NCBI GenBank assembly: GCA_026989475.1
Contig: JALSJG010000146.1
Coordinates: 1-16,452 of the forward strand
Length of the DNA stretch: 16,452 nucleotides
Direction of reading: 5' to 3'
Origin: Thermaceae bacterium
GTDB taxonomy: Bacteria; Deinococcota; Deinococci; Deinococcales; Marinithermaceae
Shown: one piece after another, positions 8,676 through 14,635 of the stretch
Position numbering within the stretch: position 1 is the stretch's first letter
Layout of the letters: the number at the start of each line of letters is the position of its first letter
Notes under the pieces: model-generated
Databases searched by the model: none
Told to the model about the DNA's origin: nothing
What the model saw: only the letters and a program-made list of their open reading frames with translations
Made by a program: the position numbers and the translations under genes

Positions 8676-9056
8676 CTACTGGCCGGGGCTTTTGTGGACG
8701 TGCACCACCTTCCAGCCCTCGGGGTACTTGACCAGTACCCGGGTCTCGTTCACCGTGCGGTGGCGAACCCCTTCCCCGCCCGCCACGGTGAGGAGCAGGG
8801 TATAACTCGCCACCGCCACGTTCCCGAAGAGGTCGAGCCGGGGGTCCAGGAGGTCGTAGCGCCAGTCCTCGCCGGCCCCAGCCCAGTCGTGCTCGATCAT
8901 GAAGGCGTGGAAGCTCTTCCCCTCGATCCGGTGGGGGGTGACGAACCACTCGTAGACCACCACGTCGTCGCTCGTGGTCTCGTCGTAGATCGCCCAGTCG
9001 CCGGCGTAGATCGCCGAGAGGTGCCGGTGGAGGGTGGCCCAGACTTCCTCTTCCAT
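8676..9056 (-). CDS. NTF2-like (SnoaL/DUF4440-type) protein
   Basis: A 126-residue single-domain protein with the look of the NTF2-like/SnoaL superfamily: an N-terminal helix (VWATLHRHLSAIYAGDW), a DVVVYEWF strand, an IEGKSFHAFMI segment and a C-terminal beta block ending RVLVKYPEGWKVVHVHKSP. This resembles the CaMKII-association / ketosteroid isomerase-like branch. Family members range from enzymes to small-ligand binders, so no reaction can be named. The start ATG 9056 lies 6 nt after a TACAAT box (9068-9063) and has no Shine-Dalgarno; an in-frame ATG at 9113 would run through the divergent gene's promoter. It is upstream of fumC on the same strand with a 51-nt gap. Confidence 0.75.
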   Translation of the reverse strand: MEEEVWATLHRHLSAIYAGDWAIYDETTSDDVVVYEWFVTPHRIEGKSFHAFMIEHDWAGAGEDWRYDLLDPRLDLFGNVAVASYTLLLTVAGGEGVRHRTVNETRVLVKYPEGWKVVHVHKSPGQ

Positions 9057-9062
9057 GCTTTC

Positions 9063-9072
9063 ATTGTAGGCT
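9063..9072. promoter_or_regulatory. overlapping divergent -10 boxes, NTF2-like and membrane gene
   Basis: On the minus strand TACAAT (9068-9063) lies 6 nt before ATG 9056. On the plus strand TAGGCT (9067-9072) lies 8 nt before GTG 9081. The boxes share the TA step at 9067-9068. Both starts lack a Shine-Dalgarno, as expected for leaderless transcripts. Only 24 bases separate the two start codons. Confidence 0.5.
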
Positions 9073-9080
9073 CGGGGGGG

Positions 9081-9572
9081 GTGGAGGCGCGGCTTTGCCC
9101 GGTACTGGCCCACCCGCTCGTGCGCTACGGGGTGGGGTTGCTCGCCCTTTTTCTCCTTCTCGTGCTCGCGTTCGCGCTTTTGCCTCCGATCGTCGCCCTC
9201 GCGGGGCCGCCGCCCGACCTTTGGTTTTTAGGCTACGGGCCCGAGCGGCTCGCGGGGTTCTTGGGGGCTTTGGGGGAGAAGGGGCGGGCGCTTTACCGGC
9301 TCTTTTTGCTCTATGACTTGGGGTTTGCCCCGATCTACGGGGCGGCGCTTTCCGGCTGGCTATGCTACTTCTACCGGGCTCCGGCCTACGCCCGGCTGCC
9401 GCTGGCGGCGGCCCTCGCCGACTTGGGGGAAAACCTTTTGCTGCTTTCCCAGCTCGGCCAGCTCCGCCCCGGGCTTGCGGTGCTCGCAGGCTACCTGACC
9501 TTCTTCAAGTGGGTGCTGCTGGCCTTCAGCCTGGGGGCGGCGCTCTACGCCCTTCGATTGGGGCGGCGCTAG
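9081..9572 (+). CDS. four-helix membrane protein of unknown function
   Basis: I do not recognise this 163-residue protein. It is strongly hydrophobic, with likely membrane segments near residues 17-41, 71-97, 105-127 and 132-159, a Gly/Pro-rich loop around 42-66 and a short basic tail (RLGRR). The polar pieces LYDLGFAPIYG and ADLGENLLLLSQLG lie inside or beside helices and may be functional. The start GTG 9081 follows a TAGGCT box by 8 nt; the same frame runs far upstream antisense to fumC, but that part is not protein-like. It is divergent from the NTF2-like gene and its stop TAG interlocks with the mutase stop (CTAG, 9569-9572). Confidence 0.75.
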   Translation: MEARLCPVLAHPLVRYGVGLLALFLLLVLAFALLPPIVALAGPPPDLWFLGYGPERLAGFLGALGEKGRALYRLFLLYDLGFAPIYGAALSGWLCYFYRAPAYARLPLAAALADLGENLLLLSQLGQLRPGLAVLAGYLTFFKWVLLAFSLGAALYALRLGRR

Positions 9573-11104
9573 TAGCTCGGCTGGTACTCGCCGAAGACTT
9601 CTCTGAGCGCCCCCGCCACCTCGCCCAGGGTGGCGCGGGCGCGGAAGGCCTCGAGCACATAGGGGAAGAGGTTTTCCTCTCCGCGGGCGGCGGCTTTCAG
9701 CCGCTTGAGCGCGGCTTCTACCGGGGCCGGGTCCCGCTCGGCGCGGTAGCGGCGGATCTCCTCGGCCCTCCTCCTACCCACCTCGGGGTCGATCTTCTGG
9801 ACCGGCACCGGGGTTTCCTCCTCCACGGTGAAGCGGTTCACCCCGACGATGACGCGCTTTCCTTCCTCGACCTCCTTCTGGAAGCGCCAGGCGGATTCCT
9901 CGATCTCCTTTTGGATGAAGCCGGCCTCGATGGCGGCGACGCTGCCGCCCATGGCGTCGATCTGCTGGATGAGCGCCTCGGCCTCGTGCTCGAGCGCGTC
10001 GGTGAGGTGCTCGAGGTAGAACGAGCCCCCGGCGGGGTCGATCGCCCGGGTGACCCCGGATTCATAGGCCAGGATCTGCTGGGTGCGGAGCGCGATCAGG
10101 GCGCTTTGCTCGGTGGGGAGGCCGAGGGCCTCGTCGTAGGCGTTGGTGTGGAGGCTCTGGGTTCCTCCAAGCACCGCGGCGAGCGCCTGGTAGGCGACCC
10201 GGACGATGTTGTTTAAGGGTTGCTGGGCGGTGAGGGTGGAGCCTCCGGTCTGGGTATGGAAGCGGAGCATCCAGGATTTCTTGTCCTTCGCGCCGAACTC
10301 CTCCCGCATGATCCGCGCCCAGAGCCTTCGCGCCGCCCGGAACTTTGCGGCCTCCTCGAAGATGTCGTTGTGGGCGGCGAAGAAGAAGGAGAGGCGGGGG
10401 GCGAAGCGGTCGAGCTCGAGCCCGCGCTCGAGCGCCGCCCGAACGTAGGCCTTGGCGTTCGCCAGGGTGAAGGCGATCTCTTGGGCGGCGGTGGCCCCGG
10501 CCTCGCGGATGTGGTAGCCCGAGATCGAGATCGTATTCCAGCGGGGCACCCGCTCGGAGCAAAACTCAAAGATGTCGGTGACCAGCCGCATCGAGGGCTT
10601 CGGTGGGTAGATGTAGGTTCCCCGGGCGACGTACTCTTTCAGGATGTCGTTTTGGATCGTTCCGCCCACCTTCTCCCAGGGCACCCCCTGGCGCTCGGCG
10701 ACCAGGAGGTACATCGCGAGGAGCATCATCGCCGGGGCGTTGATCGTCATGCTGGTGGTCACCTGGTCGAGGGGGATGTCCGCGAAGAGCCGCTCCATGT
10801 CCTCGACGGTGGCGATCGAAACCCCCACCCGCCCCACCTCACCTACCGAGAGCGGGTGATCGGGGTCGAGGCCGAGCTGGGTGGGCAGGTCGAAGGCGAC
10901 CGAGAGCCCGGTTTGGCCCTGGGCGAGCAGGTAGCGGAAGCGGCGGTTCGTCTCCTCGGCGCTTCCAAAGCCGGCGTATTGCCGCATCGTCCAGAGCCGC
11001 TCGAGGTACATCCGGGGATAGATGCCCCGGGTAAAGGGGTACTCCCCGGGTCGACCCAGACGTTCGCGGTAATCCTCGGGGAGGCGCTCGAAGAGTTCTT
11101 CCAT
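9569..11104 (-). CDS. mcmA: methylmalonyl-CoA mutase, catalytic subunit
   Basis: Adenosylcobalamin-dependent isomerisation of methylmalonyl-CoA to succinyl-CoA, joining propionyl-CoA breakdown to the TCA cycle. The 511 residues form the TIM-barrel substrate domain only; the B12-binding domain is absent, as in the split enzymes of archaea and Thermus, so a separate small subunit must be encoded elsewhere. Visible motifs are TMRQYAGFGSAEETN (residues 39-53), GLSVAFDLPTQ, TIQNDILKEYVARGTYIYPP (149-168) and ISGYHIREAGA (194-204). Tyr43, Arg161 and His198 match the residues that bind the methylmalonyl group; isobutyryl-CoA mutases have Phe and Gln at the first two. It follows a 46-aa membrane protein gene by 9 nt, and its stop shares CTAG with the convergent membrane gene. 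Confidence 0.94.
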   Translation of the reverse strand: MEELFERLPEDYRERLGRPGEYPFTRGIYPRMYLERLWTMRQYAGFGSAEETNRRFRYLLAQGQTGLSVAFDLPTQLGLDPDHPLSVGEVGRVGVSIATVEDMERLFADIPLDQVTTSMTINAPAMMLLAMYLLVAERQGVPWEKVGGTIQNDILKEYVARGTYIYPPKPSMRLVTDIFEFCSERVPRWNTISISGYHIREAGATAAQEIAFTLANAKAYVRAALERGLELDRFAPRLSFFFAAHNDIFEEAAKFRAARRLWARIMREEFGAKDKKSWMLRFHTQTGGSTLTAQQPLNNIVRVAYQALAAVLGGTQSLHTNAYDEALGLPTEQSALIALRTQQILAYESGVTRAIDPAGGSFYLEHLTDALEHEAEALIQQIDAMGGSVAAIEAGFIQKEIEESAWRFQKEVEEGKRVIVGVNRFTVEEETPVPVQKIDPEVGRRRAEEIRRYRAERDPAPVEAALKRLKAAARGEENLFPYVLEAFRARATLGEVAGALREVFGEYQPSY

Positions 11105-11113
11105 ACTGGCTAC

Positions 11114-11254
11114 CTACCCGGCCATCCATTTAAGCACCCAAACCACCGCGACGGCGAACAGGAGCATCAAGAGAACGCCCGGTAGGATAAGCTGATAGGC
11201 GGCCAGGGTTAGGGCGAGAAAGTCGAGCCAGTCCTCCTTTTTTCGTTCGCGCAC
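11114..11254 (-). CDS. small single-pass membrane protein, 46 residues
   Basis: Too short for usual gene finders but well supported. It starts at GTG 11254 and ends at TAG 11116-11114. The N-terminus is MRERKKEDWLDFL and one long hydrophobic stretch follows from about residue 11 to 41, containing YQLILPGVLLMLLF and VVWVLKW. The basic N-terminus predicts a cytoplasmic N-side. A TACGAT box (11266-11261) lies 6 nt before the GTG, the same leaderless spacing as other genes here. The mutase gene starts 9 nt after its stop, so it is the first gene of that operon. I do not recognise a family; a role as a small regulator or anchor is only a guess. Confidence 0.65.
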   Translation of the reverse strand: MRERKKEDWLDFLALTLAAYQLILPGVLLMLLFAVAVVWVLKWMAG

Positions 11255-11260
11255 GCTTCT

Positions 11261-11266
11261 ATCGTA
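11261..11266 (-). promoter_or_regulatory. -10 box of the small membrane protein-mutase operon
   Basis: TACGAT on the minus strand, 6 nt before GTG 11254. No clear -35 is seen at 16-18 nt. It is the only promoter candidate for the mutase operon in the 91-nt divergent gap (11255-11345). Confidence 0.5.
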
Positions 11267-11306
11267 ACCCCTTGTAAAAGTGCATAGTTGCTTTTCTTTT
11301 TTGCGG

Positions 11307-11336
11307 TTGCTCTATTCCTCCGCCATAGCGTATACT
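11307..11336 (+). promoter_or_regulatory. promoter of the HxlR-ZIP operon
   Basis: TTGCTC (11307-11312), 18-nt spacer, TATACT (11331-11336), then 9 nt to ATG 11346. The -10 overlaps the palindrome GTATAC (11330-11335), and a pyrimidine-rich tract lies upstream (11291-11302). The sequence gives no Shine-Dalgarno before ATG 11346, so the message is leaderless or nearly so. Confidence 0.65.
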
Positions 11337-11345
11337 TCGCCAGGT

Positions 11346-11630
11346 ATGCGCCGGGACGTCACCTTTCGTAGCGTGCTCAAGGCGGTTTCCCGGGAAGCGG
11401 GGTGGGAGATCCTGCGGGCGGTGGCCGAAGGGCCCACGCGGTTCACTTACCTTGAGAAAAATGCCCGGGTGAGCCCGCGAACGCTCTCCGAACGCCTCAA
11501 GGAGCTGACCGAGCTGGGTTTGATCGAACGCGTCGCCTATCCCGAGGTGCCGCCTCGGGTGGAGTACACCCTCACCGCCCGGGGGCGCACCGTGATCGAG
11601 ATCCTCGGCGCGCTGGAGGAAGTGCTTTAG
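11346..11630 (+). CDS. HxlR-family winged-helix transcriptional regulator
   Basis: A 94-residue DNA-binding protein of the HxlR (MarR-like) family, expected to act as a dimer. The block AGWEILRAVAEGPTRFTYLEK (18-38) is the first helix pair, VSPRTLSERLKELTELGLIER (42-62) is the helix-turn-helix with recognition helix, and YPEVPPRVEYTLTARGR (65-81) is the wing; the last is the HxlR hallmark. It has no cysteine at all, unlike the redox-sensing YodB/HypR members. I chose ATG 11346 because it directly follows a -10 box; an in-frame start at 11280 would run through the promoter. The ZIP transporter starts 9 nt after its stop, so it probably senses a metal or related signal and controls its own operon. 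That role is inferred. Confidence 0.88.
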   Translation: MRRDVTFRSVLKAVSREAGWEILRAVAEGPTRFTYLEKNARVSPRTLSERLKELTELGLIERVAYPEVPPRVEYTLTARGRTVIEILGALEEVL

Positions 11631-11639
11631 GAGGTATAC

Positions 11640-12371
11640 ATGGTAGCGCAGGTCTTCGTATACGCCCTCTTGACCGCACTGGCCACCGGGCTCGGCGCGG
11701 TTCCCTTTGCATTCGTCAAGAAGTTTTCAAAACGCTGGCTGGGGTTTGCCAACGCCGTGGCCGCGGGCCTGATGCTGGCGGCGAGCTTCTCCTTGATTTA
11801 CGAGGGGCTGCCGCTCTCGGCCCCCCGCACCCTGGTAGGTATCTTCGCCGGGCTCGTATTCATCCTCTTGAGCCACCGCTGGATCGAGTCCCGGGGCGGG
11901 ATCAACTGGGGAGAGATGACCAAGATCGACGCCAAGAAGGTGTTGATGATCGTCCTGGTCATGACCGCCCACTCCTTTGCCGAGGGGGTGGGGGTGGGGG
12001 TCTCCTTCGGCGCCGGCGACGCCTTTGGCGCCTTCATCTCCCTGGCGATCGCGGTGCACAACATCCCCGAGGGGCTCGCGATCAGCCTGGTTTTGGTGCC
12101 CCGGGGGGTGCATTGGATTAAGGCCGCCGGCTGGAGCGTCTTTTCGAGCCTGCCCCAGCCCCTGATGGCGGTTCCGGCCTTCCTCTTCGTCGAGGTCTTC
12201 GAGCCTTTCCTGCCCTTCGGCCTGGGCTTTGCCGCCGGGGCGATGATCTGGCTGGTCTTCTCCGAGATCCTGACCGACGCTCTGGAGGAGACCCCGAGCG
12301 AGCTCGTCGCCTCGACGGTGACGATCGCGATCGTGGGAATGCTCGCCTTTCAGCTCTTCATCGCCCCGTAA
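11640..12371 (+). CDS. ZIP-family divalent metal transporter
   Basis: A 243-residue inner-membrane protein with about eight hydrophobic segments, importing zinc or a similar divalent cation (iron, manganese) in this family. The metal site residues are visible: His111 and Glu115 in HSFAEG (TM4), and His140, Asn141, Glu144 in HNIPEG (TM5). A charged loop (residues 78-101) links TM3 and TM4. The ribosome site AGGAGG (11629-11634) overlaps the stop codon of the regulator and sets ATG 11640. Codons 116-121 are G-rich and create three G5 tracts on the coding strand. Its 3' end overlaps the convergent acetate kinase remnant by 14 nt. The exact metal cannot be read from the sequence. Confidence 0.93.
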   Translation: MVAQVFVYALLTALATGLGAVPFAFVKKFSKRWLGFANAVAAGLMLAASFSLIYEGLPLSAPRTLVGIFAGLVFILLSHRWIESRGGINWGEMTKIDAKKVLMIVLVMTAHSFAEGVGVGVSFGAGDAFGAFISLAIAVHNIPEGLAISLVLVPRGVHWIKAAGWSVFSSLPQPLMAVPAFLFVEVFEPFLPFGLGFAAGAMIWLVFSEILTDALEETPSELVASTVTIAIVGMLAFQLFIAP

Positions 12372-13296
12372 GGGCCCTCTGGGCCTCGAGGGCGTTCTTG
12401 AGCTTCTCGTCGGTCGGGACCCCCCGCGCCGCCGGCGTGCCGCGGGCGATCGCCGGGCCGCCGGTAGCGTTTTTGTTTCGTCGGGGGTGAACCCAAAAGC
12501 CGAGCCCTCGTGCGGACCCAGGGGTCGTTCTCCCCGAAGCCGGCGGTGAAGCCGAGGGCGTCGATCCCGTCCAAGAGGGGGGCGTAGCTCCTCACGTAGA
12601 AGGCGATCCGATGCACGCAGGCTCGTAACGCGGGTTTTTGCACCCTCGTACCTCCTGGCTGCTGCCCGGTGCAGATCGCGGAGGCCGTGGGAGAGGTCCG
12701 AGAGCCCTTTGGGACACGACTCCCGGCTCGACCTCGGCGAGCCCCTTCTCCCGGGCGAGCCGGGGTCGAGGTCACCGGATCGGGCGCTCATGCAGCGCCC
12801 CTCTTAGGGGATACAGCCCATCGAGGTGGCGACGGCGGCGCCGCCGCCCGTTTCCGGGGTGGAGGGTGACGAGCCTGATCTTCTCGATCGGCGGTCCGGG
12901 GGGTGTCGCCTTACGGCTCACGTGGGCGTGCGAGATCCCGTGGCAGCCGTATCGCCGGTGGCAGGCCTCGGCGAGGGCGGCGGGGATCGCGTAGCGGGAT
13001 GCTTCGGGGGGCAGGGTCTGGCGGAAGGCGGTGTCGAAGACCGCGACCTGAGGGGTTTGGGCAAGGAGCCTTTTCGCCGCCTCGATCCTACCGGGTGCCG
13101 CTAACTTGAGCGCCGCCTCGAGCACGTCGCGGTGGTCGGGGGTGGAGACGGGGAGCTTCTCCTCTCCGAGGACGAGGAAGCTTCCCGCCTCGCCCACCCG
13201 CTCCACCCGGCCGTGGAGCATGAGACGTGCTTCCTTTGCTTGGCTCCGCGAGAACTTGAGGCTCGAGGAAACGGCGTTCAAGACCAAAACCCGCAA
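12358..13296 (-). pseudogene. ackA: acetate kinase, decayed
   Basis: Remains of acetate kinase (acetyl phosphate + ADP to acetate + ATP) on the minus strand. In order: RVLVLNAVSSSLKF (normally NAGSSS), an in-frame deletion of about 50 residues near 13090 that removes the VGHRVVHGG region, then AQTPQVAVFDTAFRQTLPP and YGCHGISHAHVS (normally FHGTSH), LVTLHPGNG (normally HLGNG), a frameshift near 12840, VATSMG, RSGDLDPG, KGLSDLSHGLRDL, a frameshift near 12640, HRIAFYVRSYA and GFGENDPWVR, a frameshift near 12500, and the C-terminus VPTDEKLKNALEAQRALTGR ending at TGA 12360-12358. Several catalytic motifs are mutated as well as the frame, so it cannot be active. The start is probably TTG 13296. It is divergent from the speD-like gene and overlaps the end of the ZIP gene. 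Confidence 0.9.
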
Positions 13297-13318
13297 ACCG
13301 CGTGCCCGCCCCAGGTGG

Positions 13319-13324
13319 TAGCAT
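13319..13324 (+). promoter_or_regulatory. -10 box of the speD-like/speE operon, leaderless
   Basis: TAGCAT on the plus strand, 8 nt before GTG 13333, with no Shine-Dalgarno. The same GGTAGCAT sequence is used at the prs/ykgJ divergent promoter. The reverse strand here reads CATGCT where the prs box has TATGCT, so the acetate kinase side has lost the first base of a matching box. Confidence 0.55.
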
Positions 13325-13332
13325 GGATCCCC

Positions 13333-13689
13333 GTGGCAGAAGTCGCAGGGGGACGCTGGGTCGGAGAGATCTACGGTTGCGACGTGGCTCGCCTCGAGGA
13401 CGCGGCGCTCGTGGAGCGCGCGCTTAGGGACGCGGTCCGGCGCTTGGGGGCGGAGGAGTCCACGATCCGGAGCGTGGTCTATAAGTTCGAGCCCCAGGGG
13501 CTGTCGGCGGCGGTGGTGAGCCCGGTGGCTTCGGTCATGATCCACACCTGGCCCGAGGACGAAGCCTCCGCCACCTTGGATCTTTACTTTTACCGGGAGG
13601 CCGACGCGGGCGAGGTCCTCGCCTGCCTCGCCGAGGCTTTTGGTGCCCGGCGGAAGGACGCCTTCAGCTACCGCCGGCACCCGGGGTAG
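13333..13689 (+). CDS. AdoMet decarboxylase-like protein lacking pyruvoyl residues
   Basis: A 118-residue protein of the SpeD (class 1 AdoMet decarboxylase) fold: GRWVGEIYGCD (7-17), VVYKFEPQGLSAAVV (48-62), IHTWPE (70-75) and LDLYFY (82-87). A gap-free alignment to the canonical core GVSG-(7)-ESHL-IHTWPE puts Val65-Ala66-Ser67 at the Glu-Ser-His of the processing site. The Ser that becomes the pyruvoyl group is therefore Ala66. The catalytic Cys of the FTCG motif aligns with Tyr87. His71 is kept. A single Ser67 sits one place late. So normal self-processing and decarboxylation are not expected. It lies 12 nt before speE, so a role in polyamine synthesis is likely, perhaps as a regulatory subunit; that is inference. 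The GTG start follows a -10 box by 8 nt; the nearby ATG 13323 is out of frame. Confidence 0.85.
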   Translation: MAEVAGGRWVGEIYGCDVARLEDAALVERALRDAVRRLGAEESTIRSVVYKFEPQGLSAAVVSPVASVMIHTWPEDEASATLDLYFYREADAGEVLACLAEAFGARRKDAFSYRRHPG

Positions 13690-13701
13690 AAAGGAGTCGG
13701 G

Positions 13702-14634
13702 ATGGCCTACGGCCTGCACTTCATCGAGCACATCACCCCGGAGGAGTCGCTTCTTAGGCGGGTAGGCCGGGTGCTTGCCCAGGGCGAGACGCCCTATCAG
13801 TCCTACCTGCTTTATGAGAGCCGGGGCTTTGGCAAGGTCTTGATGCTCGACGCCGAGGTCCAGTCCACCGAGCGGGACGAGTACATCTACCACGAGGCTC
13901 TGGTGCACCCGGCGATGCTCGCCCACCCCGAGCCCCGGGAGGTGCTGGTGGTGGGGGGCGGCGAGGGAGCCACGCTCCGGGAGGTGCTCAAGCACCCGAG
14001 CGTGGCCCGGGCGGTCATGGTGGACATCGACCGCGAGCTCGTCGAGGTGGCCCGGGAGCACATGCCCGAGTGGCACCAGGGGGCCTTCGACGATCCCCGA
14101 ACCGAGCTCGTCTTCGCCGACGCCCGGGCTTGGCTGGAGGCGAGCGATCGGCGCTTTGACGTGATCGTCCTCGACCTCACCGACCCGGTGGGCCGGGAGA
14201 ACCCGGCGAAGCTCCTCTACACCCGCGAGTTCTACGAGCTGGTGGCAAAAAAGCTTGCTCCCGGCGGGGTGGTGGTGACCCAGGCGGGGATGTTGATGCT
14301 CGACCGCTACCAGGTCCACACCGTGCTCCACCGGACGATGCGGGAGGTCTTTCCCTTCGTGCGGAGCTACCGCGACTGGATCCCGAGCTTCTTCCTGGCC
14401 TACGGCTTCATCGTGGCCGCCGAGGGGTTCGACCCGGCCACCTACTCCCCCGGGGTGCTCGGGGCGAGGATCCTCGAGCGCGGGCTCGAGCTTCGCCACC
14501 TCGACGCCGACTTCATCGAGGCGATGTTCGTCTTGCCCCGGGACATGCGGGCCTGGATCGAAGCGGAGACGGTGGTCTCCACCGACGCCCGCCCCTTCTA
14601 CCTCACCCCGGAGGGCGAAGCGAGGGTGGGCTAG
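13702..14634 (+). CDS. speE: polyamine aminopropyltransferase
   Basis: Transfers the aminopropyl group of decarboxylated AdoMet to an amine acceptor. In Thermus the relative acts on agmatine and longer polyamines, giving N1-aminopropylagmatine on the route to spermidine; that acceptor is known for the family, not visible here. The 310 residues match the Thermus enzyme length. The N-terminal beta domain includes YQSYLLYESRGFGKVLMLD (32-50), followed by YIYHEAL, the AdoMet-site VLVVGGGEGATLREVLK (81-97), VMVDID (105-110), FADARAW (138-144) and LDLTDPVG (157-164) with Asp158 and Asp161 at the catalytic site. A ribosome site (AAAGGAG) precedes ATG 13702. It is cotranscribed with the speD-like gene and ends 1 nt before the stop of the convergent DUF58 gene. 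Confidence 0.95.
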   Translation: MAYGLHFIEHITPEESLLRRVGRVLAQGETPYQSYLLYESRGFGKVLMLDAEVQSTERDEYIYHEALVHPAMLAHPEPREVLVVGGGEGATLREVLKHPSVARAVMVDIDRELVEVAREHMPEWHQGAFDDPRTELVFADARAWLEASDRRFDVIVLDLTDPVGRENPAKLLYTREFYELVAKKLAPGGVVVTQAGMLMLDRYQVHTVLHRTMREVFPFVRSYRDWIPSFFLAYGFIVAAEGFDPATYSPGVLGARILERGLELRHLDADFIEAMFVLPRDMRAWIEAETVVSTDARPFYLTPEGEARVG

Positions 14635-14635
14635 G

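Noticed and set aside
7194..9080. Long open plus-strand frame opposite fumC and the NTF2-like gene
   Set aside because: Low-complexity antisense translation (Gly/Val/Asp/His-rich), typical of high-GC shadow frames; only the part from 9081 has protein-like membrane helices.
12730..12772. Inverted GACCTCG/CGAGGTC pair inside the acetate kinase remnant
   Set aside because: Arms of only 7 bp in GC-rich decayed coding sequence; no neighbouring signal supports a function.
13300..14499. Long open minus-strand frame opposite speE and the speD-like gene
   Set aside because: It is antisense shadow; only its end below about 13296 matches the acetate kinase remnant.
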